Part shown: positions 46,985-61,271 of the stretch, piece after piece
Numbering within the stretch: position 1 is the stretch's first letter
How the letters are laid out: the number at the start of each line of letters is the position of its first letter
Translations under genes and position numbers: made by a program
From: Karalla daura
Taxonomy: Eukaryota > Chordata > Actinopteri > Chaetodontiformes > Leiognathidae
NCBI GenBank assembly: GCA_029224185.1
Contig: CM055191.1
Span: 23,428,257-23,492,256 of the forward strand
Direction of reading: 5' to 3'
DNA length: 64,000 nucleotides
The notes under the pieces: generated by a model
The model's input: only the letters and a program-made list of their open reading frames with translations
Told to the model about the DNA's origin: nothing
The model's database searches: none

Positions 46985-47100
46985 GTATGCAATACAAAAG
47001 ATGATTAATTCGCCGTGTTTAGTCTCAGGAGACTTCTGTTGCAATACCAGAGATGACCACTGGGAAACAATCGGATCACTGGCAGAGGGGTGGCGCATTT
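46985..47100 (+). repeat. Dispersed repeat, copy 2
   Basis: TATGCAATACAAAAGATGAT and CTTCTGTTGCAATACCAGAG followed by ATGACCACTGGGAAACAATC match 33111-33300. Confidence 0.75.
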
Positions 47101-47694
47101 TCATAATACATCCATGGTGTGTGTGTGAACATGTATGTGTTTGATGAGCCTGAAGGGGAGTCATGCTGCTGGAAATCCCAGGCTTATGCAACAGTCCCTG
47201 CTTTGTAAAAAGGATTTTCGATGATGGGCTGAGCCGGCATCATATACAGCTCCAAGTTTATGAACCCTTTTCAGATGTTCTGTGTTCCTGCATCTCAAAT
47301 GTGATATTGAAACAACTTTGTTTTCATGCTTTGGTGTAGACTTTTGGTGTACACTTTGGCTCACCACTTTTACCAGTCTTCTCTGAGGTGTACATTTACT
47401 GTACATTTACATGGATGAGAATGATCTGATCTTAACCAGTGTAAGCTGTTATTCTGCAGCTTTTTCATTGAATTAGCCTGGATAAATGTATAAACTGAAA
47501 TAAGCAGTAATCGAACTAAGATATTTGGAATATTCTGATTTTATTCACGTGCAGACACTTTAAGAAAGCGTATTCACGATCCACATTTGGCGACTGTATG
47601 TTGACGCATGCCCTGGGTCATGTTCAAAACAAGATGGAGAGGAGGAAGAAGAACTAGATCTTTTTGAATATGCATGAAACTCATTGAAGAAATT

Positions 47695-47830
47695 GAATGG
47701 CTGCAAACGTGGAAATGGTGATATGTTGAAGCAGGTCTATGAATGAATGAATGAAAGAAGGAGGGTGCGTGATTGAGATGGAGATGGTGAAAAGCGGCTG
47801 TTCTGGTGCTAAACAGCAGAATAACACTAG
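47695..47830 (+). repeat. Second copy of the Myb/SANT-like repeat, more decayed
   Basis: GGCTGCAAACGTGGAAATGG, TGATATGTTGAAGCAGG and GAATGAATGAATGAAAGAAG follow the same order as 32854-32915. No readable domain frame remains. Confidence 0.5.
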
Positions 47831-48618
47831 AACCATGCTCTTTCCACGTCCCTATATTTTCATATTTTGAAGGATATGATGATGAACGATGTGTGCATAG
47901 TAAGAAATGTAATGTGGGCGTGTCATGAGGCATTAATCCTACTCCGGCAGGAGAGCATTGGAATATGGGAATATGAATAGACCATTATATAAGCAACTGA
48001 TGTGGACAGCCACTGCTCTCTTTCATAGATGACACAAGGCTCTGAGGCTGGAATTCACCGCTGCATTTATTTCAATTGTTGAGAGCCTCTCAAACGTTTC
48101 TATCTCCTTTTACTGCCTCGTGACCATCGGCGGCTTCGGTCCGAGCTCTGCAGGGATCACGTTCAGTTGAAACGCGACACATTGCGACCCAGATGACACT
48201 GATAGCACACCCCGGTATGAATTGGGTGTTGTTTCAGTAGCCAAACACAAAGTCACAGCAGACAGGCAGGTAGGCAAAAGCTCGCAGCTGAGGCAGACAA
48301 AAGGGAGAAAAGAGCAGCAAAATAAAACCATGAAGCCAGGAACACAGACATGGAACGTTCAACATGAAGGCGAGCCAACCAGGAACACAGACCAGGTGTG
48401 GACAGGCGAGTGGAAAAGAAGGAGAAACGCATACATATGGAAAGTAATAGCAGTTCAAATAGTGGCATCTTAGGTCATAGGGCGTACATAAGGCCACATT
48501 TTCTATATCAAGCATAGCAGCATTGTCTGGCTTCTTTGAAGCTGCAACATGTCTGTGGCCACAAAATAATATTCTGTCTGACTTTCATCTCAACCTCAAG
48601 CACCTTGTTACCTGTCAA

Positions 48619-48650
48619 CCCCCCCCCCAAAAACCCCCCCCCCAAAAAAA
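48619..48650. repeat. C10-A5-C10-A7 run
   Basis: Alternating homopolymers of C and A. Confidence 0.95.
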
Positions 48651-50187
48651 CCCTTTCTCTCTGTCTTCATCTCCGCTGTTGCCAAATCCACATACTAGGA
48701 GGGTGGAGATGGTGCCTTGCATGTTCCCCCAGCCTTACATTAGATCAGGTTTTCAACATCTTTGCATTTTGAGTAAGTTGTTGTTCATGGCAGGTTTACA
48801 AAGTGACCATATGTGGCTATACTGTATTTTACACAGCACAAACCAAAGATGCCTTTCAGATTAAATAGTCAGATTAAACGTCCTTGCCCCATCTTGAGGG
48901 TGATTGTAGACTGTTGACCCACAACCATTCAGAAGTTGTCACTTTTTACATCTACGTGTGTGTATGACCTAGGGCTGCTGCTTGATAAATGATATATATA
49001 TTTTTTCCCTTTTTGAGGCTGGACAAACGTAACACTGACACTGTGGGATTGATTTTTCCATCAGAAATGGGCAGGACATGATGATGCTCCACAGCTGTCT
49101 TTTGGGACTGGTCCAGCAGAGGCCGGTGTCAGAGGAAAACTTGTCTGGATGTCCTACGGCTTTATCGGGCCTGGCTGTTGGACAGCTGCCAGCTCATTTC
49201 TATCTCAGGATCTGCTCTGGTGCCGAGCACCTCTGAAGATTTCAACTGCTAGTCACCGCAGCCACCACAGCGAATGACATTAAAGCCGTGATTACTGCAA
49301 GAGAGAATGCAACAGGATCCTCGACCACATCGCAGTGGTCGAAGCGGTCGGGTGTGTGGTTCACGGTGCAGCATAATACAAACCTTAACGGTTAAAAAAA
49401 AAACATCTTAAAAGGCAAGGTAGAAAATATCTTACCTGTTTATTTGTTGAGGTTTAGCAAGCACGACAGATTTTCCAGCAGAGTGGGTCAAAAGCTGTGA
49501 GAAATGTTGACTGCTTGAATTCCTCCTGTCACAGCTTTCGTCCATTCACCTTGGGTGGTAGATTTTTTTTTCCAGCATTTATTCTGATCATTTGTTTCCA
49601 GACAAGGTCATCTCAGTGAAGATGCACTCTCATTAATTATCTCTATAAATGATGCATGAGAAGTGTTCAATCAATCTACTTAATTTCACACCACAGAGCC
49701 ATAGGAAAGAAGATAAAAATTCCAAAGCCTCCACCTTGCACATCATCATAAATATTAGATGGAATAAGAATACATATCACAAAATACACATCTTAATTCA
49801 GCGATAATATGCATTTGCCACAGCTTTGAGCAGGACTGAACTATGCTATATGGATTTCAAAAAATATGCATTTTATTTTTTTCTCTGCTCAATATCATGT
49901 AGAAATGTTTCTTACTGTGAAAGCTTTAAAGGTCAGACGCCAAGTATATCTCCATATCTTGTGGATAGAACACACTTCTCTCACATCATGTTCTTGCCTG
50001 CACCGCATTCCCTCATCAGTCTAGTTTGTCAGTGAGTTCTTGTCCGGCCCTCTGCTTTGTTTGCCTGCACTATGTCACAGTTTTTTTTTTCCAATCAAGA
50101 ATTCACCTTCCTGCCTCTGTTCTGCTCCCATTGTGATAGACGGAATAATAAAACTGCAAAGACAGCTCAAACGGTAAAGCGACGGTC

Positions 50188-50202
50188 GGGGGGGGGGGGG
50201 GG
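50188..50202. repeat. G15 homopolymer
   Basis: Fifteen consecutive G. Confidence 0.95.
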
Positions 50203-50830
50203 ATGCTCTCGACAGGTAAAGGAATAAAAAGCATGTATGCACACGCTTTAGCAGTACCATACAGTGGTACTCAATGTCAACAACAACAGCAGTGCTTGCA
50301 CTACACACAAAGTAAAAAGCATTTTTGAACCAGTTTTCATTACATCTTTCCATATGCAAGTTTAAAGTGAAGCGTAATCACCCGTTCCTCAGCAGAAAAG
50401 AAATGGAAATGGGCTACCCTGCTAACGCATTTTAAAAGATGAAAAAAGTAGCGTGGACAATGTACAATAAATGCACAGCACATGTGGATTGATGGCTGAA
50501 CCGCATGTCACAGCACTGATGTTGTTCATGCTGGGATGACTGTCAGAAAATGAAAATGTGTGTGATAACTTGTGACAGTGTCTAGATTGGAGTCTCCTGT
50601 TTACTCCAAAAGCAGATTGTGAGCTGTAAAGTCAGTCTTTACACAGACAAATGTATAATGGAAATTGGGAACGACCGAAGCTGTGATGAATGCTCTGAAC
50701 ATAGAGAGAGATGGTAGAATCGTGCAACAGCACAATCCTGAAAACATTGTAATGGAAGTTGCTAAAGAGAGTAAAGCTGATTCCAGGAGTGCTTGTATTC
50801 CTGTGGGGGTCCTCAGTGCCTCCCCTACTG

Positions 50831-50844
50831 CCCCCCCCCCCCCC
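50831..50844. repeat. C14 homopolymer
   Basis: Fourteen consecutive C. Confidence 0.95.
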
Positions 50845-52849
50845 AGCTTACTGTAGCACCCTGCTCCTGTGAGTTGATCCAGCACCTGGCTTTGACCTTG
50901 CTAATGAAGACCTGGGCCGTATGCACTACTCGGCTCTGAGGAGCGGCTGTGCTCTCCCCTGTCCAGCTTCAAATCTCACCGCCCATGTGGCATCCTCCTC
51001 ATGAATAAGTTGCAGCTTTGCATCCTGTGCAAAGAGTGGCTTTTCTTGTTACCACCAAGGAGAAGGAGGCTGAAAATTTCATGACTGTTGAATTATTTAT
51101 GCTTCAGATGACAAAAAGACCAAAAAAAACCCCAAAATAAAGCAGTAACATCATGGAAAATGTAATCTATTAGAGGAGGGAAATCAGTAGATTATTAAAA
51201 GAATATGTAGATGTCAGTGGGCCTTGTGTCGCTGGAGAGTCAGGTAATTGTTTTTCTCACTAAAATGCATAACGCAGATGATTAAAATACATATGCATCC
51301 TCCTCTGTAGTACAAGAAACTACTGTTTATCTGTAGTATAGTAGTGAATCCTTTTTGTATTTATTTTACAGACCAACTTCTCGGTTCAGCTTTGACTTAC
51401 CATAGCTGTCATCCCAGTTTAGGGATGAGCAGCGACATTACAGTGCATTACTCACTTTTCATTTTGTTGTTCAGATTCAGTGGCAGCTAATCTCAATAAA
51501 TGTTCAACCGTGTGGAAAGAAAAATCTGGAAAAAAAACCCTACATATTTACATTTTTAAATTAGCTTTTTTTGGCACAGATGAAATGAACAAGATATGTT
51601 TTCTTACTTAGTGAGCTTTGGTAGGAATATTTTTAATGGTGGAGTGAGCAAGGCTAGCTGCTTGTTCTGCCCTGTTTTATTGCTGTCTTGTTCACTCAAG
51701 GTTGGAAAAATATCCGAGTTAGAAAAAGAAGAAGAAGATGAAATGCTTTGACATGGTGCAAACTGTAGCACACAGGATTTTGGGTAAAGAGTGAGGCACT
51801 TGACCAAAAGATTGAACTCTCGTTTGTGTGTGGGGGGAGGGGGGAGTGTGCACTCAATGTAGAAAGGCAGAATCTTTTGGCATGCTCCTCATTTTTCATG
51901 TTTATCAAATAACTGGAATCTTTTTTAGTCCGTATTAAACACACAAAGCGGCTGCTTAACAAAGAGTGTGTTCTGTACATGGAGTCCGGCTCCCTGAGCA
52001 TGATCATACATGTGTGTTTGTTCCACTTCTGGCAGAATTTTAACACAAAGCTCTAATGAAGTTGGTCGGTCAGCATTAGCACTGAACATTTGCTGCAGCT
52101 ACTTCGCTAAAGGGCTGCAAAGAAGTGAGAGGTTGTAACTGAGTAGGAGCCTCTTTAGTCTCTGAGGTTAATGACTGACTGCTTACTCTGTGCTCCATGG
52201 ACACTTCTCACATTTGGGGGGCTTCCAGGTGAGCCAGTGGTGTGGAACACGGTTCATATCTGGCTTATGTACCTCTGTCTGTCTCTTTCCACCTGGCCTT
52301 TAGCTCTCTGGTGTGGAGCTTCCCAGTGGAGGTGAAATGTCAAGCAGTAATTAACCTCAAGTTACCTGCACCACAACTGGCACATATTTCAGCATTTTGC
52401 AGACGCGAATGGAAGTGCTCAGGAAGCAATGATACAATTGCAAAACATTATTTCCATTATTTTATTTGTATTGCATTAAACTGTATATTTCACGTTGGAA
52501 TATATTTCACAAGGAAACAAAGACCACTGTCATTCCAGTAACAAATACTCATGTGACACATACCTTTTTCTTCAAGCTGAGGAGAACATAAAAATGTGTT
52601 TTTAATAGCAAGATAACATGATCTTGCAGATAATGAGATTTGCAACTTTGATTTGGCCTGTCAGTTCATTTCAACTCAAATTAATTTGCTTCAGTCCAAT
52701 TCATTTCAAGCTCGTTAATTTCAACCCATTCATCGGGCCTAAGAATGTTAAGTTTGCAAATTGGCAGTAGTGGGAAGAAAACGCATGGGTTTATTTAAGT
52801 GAAATTGTTTTTTTTTTATGTCACTTTGATAGATAAATTATGAGGTGTC

Positions 52850-54740
52850 TTAAATGCCAAGACATATTGTCCATGTGATGCTCGAGGATATTTTACTGGA
52901 TGTCAAAAATAGAAAGGATATGTCCTCCGGTAATCATAAATGTGCACATCTGTCAGATAAGTTCTGCTATTTATTCTGTGGGAGTTTTAGACGGAATAGA
53001 TCAGTACAGATAAGTCCAATTGAAGTCCAAAAATATGGATATATATGGTATATAGTGCTATTCCGGACAAATTTCCACTGTCACAGAGAAGGCTACAGAA
53101 GGCTCCAGGAAGTGTCCCAATCAGTTTCCTGAAATGCCATAACTCATTACTATTAATGTCAACAAAAAGAAGAAAAAGAAGAAAAAACAACAAAAGAGAA
53201 ACAACCTTTGGCCACCTATCACCTTCTCCCTTGGGGTGAGCCAGGAGTCAGCCACCCTCAGTAGGAATTTAGTTCTATCCTTTTTCTCCATGGGTGAACG
53301 TTGGATCGTAGAGTGAATACCAAAATGAGAGGGCTCAGCACAACCTTAGCATCTTTGATGCTGCACCAGTCAATCTATTAGCACCACAAGATATATTATT
53401 CTCACGGGGACACCCAGGGGTGTTGCTAATTATTTTATTATAAGTTTCCTTGTTCTCCCCGTGTCCATGTGGGTTTTCTCCAGGTGCTCCAGTTTCCTCC
53501 CACAGCACAAGAACATGAATTATTAGGTTGACTGCAGACCTGAAATTGTGTATAATATGATGTAATGTAATGCATTTCCTGCCTCTTGCCTTGTATAGGA
53601 GCTGGAAGTCCAGTAGACTCGTTGTTAAGGTTTAAAAGCAAATTGAGGAAATGGAGGACGAATAATATTGGAACCAATTGTTGGACATTGTTGCTACAAA
53701 TACACCCGCGTTCAGTGTGAACACCCCCCTCCCGATGTGCTTGTTTGTCTAACTGTGGGAGGAGTAATTGAGTTTAAGCATTAGACTGAGCAGTGGGAGG
53801 CAGACTAATATGTAACAGGATAAAAGAGGAGGGAGAGGTTTTTCTTTTCTTCCCTGTGGGCTGAATCTCCAGACTCTTCCACTTCTCAAGCCACCATTTT
53901 GATGAAATTAACAATCCTCTTCACCCGTCTTGGCCTCCATCCTCCAGCGTTCTCCGGCCTAAAGAGATTAGACCACTTCAGCAACATTATTCAGATTGTT
54001 TATCACTCTCGGCTCCAATAGAAATGAAGTGGATCCTTTTGCATCGAGGGCTTCTGCAGAAATCTGATCATGTTTTTTCTCTGTCTGACTATCATTGCGT
54101 CATCACACATTTGACAACTTGTGTTGGTTTGTTTACTTTATTTTTGACAGACTGTAATGTGACCAAAAAACTGCAATTTAGCAAAAAGAACTGCGTTCCT
54201 CAATAAAAAAACAAAGAGAAAAACAAGAGGCTGATGCTAAACAAAGATGACGAGCTTATAAGGAACTAAACGCACGATTTCAGTAAACACACACGCGATC
54301 TTGGTCATGAAGAGCAGAGGGAGGAAAAAGAGCCGATTGGTGGACAGACGCTAGAAACAGAGGGGCGATGAGGGGAAAACATGTGACTGGAGTGACATAC
54401 TCAGCATACCCAGGATGCATAAGGAAATGTCATAGTCACCACTTCCATCTTTGCTTTCATCAATATTACTATGGCGACCAAGGGCTGCAACTAAACACAA
54501 TGTCATAACAATGTGAAAGGTGCTAGTTATGGGAACTGCTGTACTGCAAACAGGAGATGCTATGTTCTTTATTACTGGAAGAGTACTGATAGCAGCTTTA
54601 ATCAGTTTTTACATATTAACATAATAATAATAATAACAGATGGCAGCTCCAAGGGTCATATTCAAGGTGAGTTAAGTTTCTTTAACACCGCTTATCTGGC
54701 TGTATTGACTGTTGAAAATGAGTTAGCAAGACTCCTTTCT
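52850..54740. other. Non-coding stretch with one repeat tail
   Basis: No exon can be supported apart from the dispersed repeat at 53440-53540. Confidence 0.45.
53440..53540 (+). repeat. Dispersed repeat tail, probably LINE-derived
   Basis: CTTGTTCTCCCCGTGTCCAT, GTGGGTTTTCTCCAGGTGCT and CCAGTTTCCTCCCACAGCAC match the tail of the same widespread family as 20060-20200. Confidence 0.65.
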
Positions 54741-54949
54741 GGTTTTTACGCTTCAGTGTTCTATGTACGTGTATTTATTCAGTTTATTATGATTATTAAT
54801 TAAAGCAAAGCAAGTTAGAGAGTCTGGAGGAGTCTGAGGTGCAATGCTTGGTGGGTTCATTTTGGATTTGCTCCCGGCTTGTGTGATCACTTGTACGATC
54901 TGCGGCGGATCTCCTGGGGACCTGTGCTGGTATTTATCCACCTGCATAT

Positions 54950-55400
54950 CTGTGAGCTGGCACTAGATCAAATCACTTTCATGCCACAAAGGCCGTGAAA
55001 CGCGGGAATGAAATCCACTCGCAATGCTGATAAAACAGATGGGTATTCGCAGCCATTTGCGTGGATTAATTTTGTCACATCCATTGTTAATTAGTGGAGA
55101 TTGGGGAGAAGCCGTGATTATCAAATGGGCTTAGTGTGTTTAGCTGGGACTAATCCCCGGCTCCCCTTGTTTATGGGATTTGATGAGGAAGACAGTGGTG
55201 AGTCAGCTGGAGAGGTGACAGAACAACTGGATTTACACAGCGTACACACACACGCAGGGCACGACTGTAAGTGAGTTGAAACACAGATTAAACATGTTAC
55301 GCATGTTGCTCACTCTGCCTACTCATTAGCATTAATGAAGGGCAGAGCTCTCCTAGCACAGCTCCATCTCATCTCGCTGCGACTGCACGTGTGTTTTTAG
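54950..55400. promoter_or_regulatory. Candidate conserved non-coding element cluster
   Basis: GGATTAATTTTG, GTTAATTAGTGG, GTGATTATC, GGGACTAATCCCC and TCATTAGCATTAATGA occur in about 300 bp without simple repeats. Inference from texture only. Confidence 0.3.
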
Positions 55401-57650
55401 CCATCCCTCAGCTTCTTCCAGCTCACGATATGATGAGCAGTTGTGAAATGTGAAGGAAGTGACAGTGTATTAGACTTTGAAACAACAGGGCCCTGGGCAC
55501 ATGTAAAAGGCCAACACCACCTCCTCATGCATAGGAGTGAAACGTGTGTCTCCCTGCTGCTCTGTGCCTGCCTCAAAGCTTGGAATCTGGTCTACAGATT
55601 TCATACAGATTTTTCTGGACAGACTGGACGGTTGACAGGTCGTCAGACTGTTTGTATATCTTCTGTGTGCATGCTGCTTCATGGAATGAACTGAACCAAA
55701 TGTCTCCTTGGTGGCAATTCAGCAATTCAACAAGTGATATTATGTTATTAATACTAACTTACAATACTTATAGCATTGTTCGCACAGAAGCATGGTGGAA
55801 AAAGTAGTTGTTTGTGTGTGGGCACCCGGCCCTCTATGACAAAGCTACCGGGTCCGAATCAAAAAAGAAGAGGCTTGGGCCCGAGTCAGTGAGGAGGTGG
55901 GACTGTGGCTTGTTTCACTATGTCACTGACTGTAGTGACTGTAGGGACACCCCTGTAGCTGGTGTGTGGTGTCAAGAGGGAGAGCCTGGCACTGATCCGA
56001 ACTATACAGTAGGTCCTTGAACTGGGCTCAGGTCGGCCCAAGGTATCTGCAGGAACTGGCTGACATCCAGACTGAGCTTGCGAAGGAGACGTTGAAACTC
56101 CCTCAGCTCAGTGCGACTCTGGACGTCACGAACCCAGACACCTCTGGGACTTGTACAGCAGATGCAGCGCAGCGGAGTGGGAGGAGCAATGAGCGCAGTT
56201 CTGTTTTCAAGTGTCCAGAGCATCAAGTGCGAATGAGGCGATTTTCACAAAAATGGTCAGGCGGTGCGAGTCAAGCGTCTTGAGTGATTTTTCACATCTG
56301 CTGCTTTTTCTTGTGAAAGCCCCTTTACTGAAGTACTGAAGAGTCATTCGAAGAAGGTGAAGACAATCTGGCAAAGAACTAGAGGCCGGGGTGAGTATAA
56401 GTACTCCACTGATTGGTACAAGAATCCAGTGATTATCTGAGCAGAGCAGGTGAATGAAGTTGCTGAGAACCCAAGGGGAGTGCAAAATCCAAAAGAAAGG
56501 AGTGTGTAGCTGATTAGGACAAAAACTAGACCTCTGGTAGGCCAAGAGCAGGTCCATGACAACCTATTCAGTCAATCATCATGACATGTAAAACATGCAC
56601 TCAAGCTGGATTTGTCAGTACGGAGTCTGTGCAGATGACACACCAAGCTCAGTGTGAATCCACACCCCCTAGTCCAGATGGGCAGGAGCAAAGCAGTGCT
56701 GCACTGTCAAACCACTTCAAGTAGTACAGTGTGTAGATGCGGATAAATGTCTGAGTGCTTTTCATTGCCGTTTATTTAGGGCCGTTCTCCTCCATCTGCC
56801 GTCAAAGCCTCTGGGGTGTCACCTCGTCACAGTAGAGCTACTTGATTGGCTCTTTGTAGGTGATGGACAGTCCTGCAATTGAGCAGATGGCACCCCGCTG
56901 CAGTGGCAGTCAGCTGCAATTTCCTCAGATTGCGTTTGTCTGTTGTGTTTCTGTGCTCCATTAAAAAGCGTTTAATTACTACAACCTCAACATTGGCCGC
57001 AAATTTTTTTTTTTGGTCAGATTCCTGAACAGTAAAGAGGGGTTGGAACTGTCAGTCATCTAAAAGATCTCGACCTGGGATCAGGCTAGAAACTTGAAAC
57101 TTGAAAACATGTTCCATAGACGTGCAATTGTTACAGAGCAACAAGTGCTGTCTCAACTCTCATGCATACCAAAGTGAATACGAAGGAAAATTACGTTGTT
57201 TGGTGTTGCTTTCACGCAATATATTCTGCATTCCATTCAGGCTAGATGAATCCATGTCATTTCAAACATAATAAAGTGCAGGGTGACATTGTGAGGGGAC
57301 TGGTGGATATGACCTAATTTATTGATATCATTCTTAACAGCCTATGGACATGATGAATCAAGGGAAAATACACACTCAAGCTTACTTGGAATACAATTTC
57401 TGGACAAAAAACGGAAAAAAGGAAATGTCATGCACCAGAAAATATTTTGGCACCTTTTGTTGTTAAATGTTGTGACCTGCTGCAAGTGACTCACAGCTTA
57501 TTAGTGGAACCGCGAACCACAAAAGTGATACAGTGTTGCTCTTTGGAAAAAAAAAGGAAAAAAGAGCATGATGTCTTTTGAAGAGGGAACAAATAGTTCT
57601 GGGATGCTGACTGGGTTTAATTTTTCCTCCTTATTTTTCTGTGGAATCTT
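55400..57650. other. Non-coding stretch
   Basis: 55800-56290 is GC-richer with short overlapping open frames and may be an old transposon remnant; no domain is recognised. Confidence 0.4.
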
Positions 57651-57659
57651 TTCGGAGCT

Positions 57660-57880
57660 CAGCTTGGCAGATAATAGCTTTCTGGGGACAAGTATGAGGA
57701 ACACGGGCCGCTAATGAATTCTTGTATCACATCTGTTGGGGAGCTCTCCACATGCCAGCTATTTACAGGAGGCTGATGGAGAGCTGCAGCATCCTCACAC
57801 ATTAATTGTTAACGCTGTCAGACACCAGTCCTGCCTCCCAGTGTAATGGGATTTGTTCTGTCTGAGAGAGGGAAATACAG
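57660..57880. promoter_or_regulatory. Candidate conserved non-coding element
   Basis: GATAATAGC, GCTAATGAATTC, CATTAATTG and GTTAACGC lie in a repeat-free stretch of balanced composition. Inference from texture only. Confidence 0.25.
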
Positions 57881-59155
57881 GATTCTCTAATGGACACTGC
57901 TGTGATCACTTGTCACTATCTTCTAACTCTCACACAGGTTTTATTTCACTCTCTATTACTTTCACTTCTTCTTTGATTCCCCTCACCACCCACCGTTGTC
58001 TACTTCAAAGTGTGTTTTTTTTACCGTGACCATAAACTAGAACTGAATGATCAGTTTTAAGGCCTTTTTTACACATGCCATCTTAAGTCACTTAAGCTGA
58101 CAGCATTGACATGGACAATTCTGTGAACTTGCAGGAAAAAAAAGACTCATCCCAGGCATTTGATGATTAAGAGTCAAATAGCAAAATCACGGCTTTGTGT
58201 AATTCTTCATTGTAGCTTACAAGCGTCTTTAACATGATCTCTGTGGAGATGTGCAGGCAGACAGTGCAGTGTCGTACGCTCCCTCAGCAGCTGTTATCTC
58301 CCACTGATCAGTCCCCCAAATGGGCAGTCGAGAGGGGAAAAGGCCAGAACAGATGACAATAAAGGGCAATTAGGAGATGACTCAGTTGCTGGAAATTTGG
58401 AGCTGTCACATAGAGTCCGTGGAGACAGGAGGTGGGAAAGGGCAAGGAAATGTCATTACAGCTGAACACTGGTTTTGTTTGATCTCTTTTTCGAGTTTCC
58501 ACAGAAATTAATGTGACTTTTACTGAATGCCTTATCATATGTATGTGTAAGGATCATTTAATTACCTCCCATGATGGGCCAGCAGGAGGAACTGTGCACA
58601 CAAGAATTTAGAGTTTGACGCATATATTATACAGTGACGGCGAGACAAAAGGCCTGAACCATGTGTTAAAAGTATTGAGTTCAAATTTGCTTCAGATTTC
58701 AACTGGTGGTACGTAAACCTTGAATGCATTGATCTGACAATGCATGCCAAAAATACAGTATCCAGTACGGCCAAATTGACCATATTTATGTCCATATACT
58801 ATGGTATATTGACCATACACCATGGTTAATCATGTTGTTGGAATGATGTTCAAGTGTCCATTCTGACCCTTCACCATTTCCTCAGACATATTATTTTTGA
58901 CAAAAAAAGAAGGAAAATCTGCTGTACACAGGAGTAGCCCCAGCTGTGTGTTAGGTGTGTTGAGATCAGGCAGAGCGGTCTCCCTCCTGACCAGCAGGCT
59001 AATGCCTCATAACTGTGACAAGCAGCCAATTTACACTTTGCATCTCCACCCTGAGCGGCAGCAAATCAATACTCAGCAGAGAGACCACAGGATCCACTGG
59101 AGTGTGAGCCACTACCTGCTTGTTTGTGGGTGAGTCTTTTCTGGCCAATGTGTGG

Positions 59156-59214
<59 letters not shown>

Positions 59215-60860
59215 AACTGCATGTGCATGTGTCCAGGTGTGTCAGCGTGTATAAGCCCCATGTGTAATTACTAATACCACTCAGGCTCTCAGTTGTGGAC
59301 TGCAAGGAAAACACCATTACCCTCTGGTGCTGGAGGAAGAAGAGGGAGAAGAGGAGGGGTCTCGGGAAATTACAGTTGCCACTGTTTGACTAAATGCAAG
59401 GACCTCCAGCAGAGCTGCTCATTGACAGAGAGCGTTTTTCCAGCTTGTTTCCTCTCCCTCAAAGATGGACACCAATGAAAGGTTTAGTTACATGCTACAT
59501 GTGAAAAATGCTCGTTGAAAAACCAAGTTCAGCATTTAAAAATGCTCACACTCACACTCACTCACACCTAGGGACAACTGAAAGCCCACAATTGATCTTA
59601 ATGCATGCTTTTTTTTCTTGTGTCCCCACTAATCAGTTCTAAAACATGTGTTTCAGTTAGACAGTTCTGTTTCTGTTTCTGTTCTGTTTTAAATTTATTT
59701 CAGACAACTAAGTGATTCAGTTCAAATTGCAACATTTAGACCTGTGCGTGTGCCATGTTGTTCTCACATTAAAACAATTCAATCTTTGGAAGGGAGGCCA
59801 CATTTTGCATAACTAGTACATGATTAAATTAATTCAGTGTAATTCCAACCACTTAGCACAAGAGGTAAATGTCAGTTGGTGGCCATTGTAATTCATTTTT
59901 AGTATCTAATGGACAGGGGTGTAGTGAAGTACATTCATCTTTATCTTCAAATGAAACCTCTGTTGACACACATCCACCTGCGCAGGTCAACCACTTTGAC
60001 TAACAAAGTGACTTTGTGTATTTTATGCCGTACATTTGATCAGTTATTGCCCAACTTGGAGATTAATGCATGAGTGTTTAATGATTGTGTTGAGGGGATT
60101 AAATTGATGTTGAGATTTCCGAGCTGGACTTTGTTGACCTTTGAGTTGCCCGAGAGTCACTGGAGTCCAAATCGGATGGAGCTGTCATTAGCTCTGCTGC
60201 CATTATCACTTTCTCTCATCCTCCTACGATGGAGCGATGTGAACAGTTTGCATCCACCCTACAGTCAACAGCAGCTGCATCATGCTCCAGGCTCCACCGT
60301 GGTAGTCCCTCATTTACAATATATGAATCACTCATAAAAAACATGATTGCATGTTGCTCCTAATCGGGGATTAAATTGGGCCGGAGCCCTCACCTCGTCC
60401 TTCTGGTTCAGTGTTTCATTGTAATCATGGGTGTAACTACCATTACATGACTTTAAAATCATGAATATGATAAAATATGTATTGATATAAAAAAGCCAAT
60501 TTAACCATTGCTAATGAATATCAAATGGAGTAACACACATAATCAACTGAAAGCAGCTACGAGAAAAAAAACAAAAACAAAGCAACAACAAAAAAAACAA
60601 TACCTAATAGTGACTCAGGAGAGGAATTTGAGAAGCTGGTAATAAAGGGAACACTGATATCTGTTGGGAGAGGGAAGAAAGTGATTTTAAATCTCATCTC
60701 TTGCTCTGGTGCACCTTTGGACAGGATATTACTTTCTGCTGCTTAGAAGTATGCATTTCCTTTCTTGAGCTCATCTGAAGATTGGAGATCCAGCAGCTTC
60801 TTATCTCACAGAGATAGAATTAGATATTCCTTCATTCGTGATGGACCAAGAAACCTCTCG
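57880..60860. other. Non-coding stretch
   Basis: Apart from the GT repeat at 59159-59212 nothing is recognised. Confidence 0.45.
59159..59212. repeat. (GT)n microsatellite
   Basis: About 26 perfect GT units. Confidence 0.97.
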
Positions 60861-60866
60861 CATTCT

Positions 60867-60868
<2 letters not shown>

Positions 60869-60921
<53 letters not shown>
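60869..60921. repeat. (CT)n microsatellite
   Basis: About 26 perfect CT units. Confidence 0.97.
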
Positions 60922-60923
<2 letters not shown>

Positions 60924-61146
60924 GCTTTCACACACCCACACATCCAGCCACATAAATACACTCGCATACTCATAGGTGACATTTCCCTAACAGCATGCTT
61001 AGCATCTTCAGTGACTGTGAATGAAAGCTAAAAACATGATCTCTTGCAGTCCTCCAACTTAAAACAGTGATAACAGATTCTTTGTTGAATTGAGTTGGTT
61101 ATTTGAGGAATGGAGAGATCCTTCAGCATTAGGTCCAGCTCCTGAT

Positions 61147-61210
61147 CACACACAGACACACAGACACAGACACAGACACAGACACAGACACACACACACA
61201 CACACACACA

Positions 61211-61267
<57 letters not shown>
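61147..61267. repeat. (CAGACA)n/(CA)n compound microsatellite
   Basis: CAGACA-type hexamers grade into a long pure CA run with one GA interruption. Confidence 0.95.

Positions 61268-61269
<2 letters not shown>

Positions 61270-61271
<2 letters not shown>

Larger units (their letters stand above)
47900..52850. other. Non-coding stretch
   Basis: No exon can be supported. Simple runs lie at 48619-48650, 50188-50202 and 50831-50844. 49020-49330 and 50880-51010 are GC-richer and repeat-free but not recognised. Confidence 0.45.

Noticed and set aside
55800..56290. Possible gag-like or zinc-finger transposon frame
   Set aside because: Short, broken frames without any conserved motif I could name.
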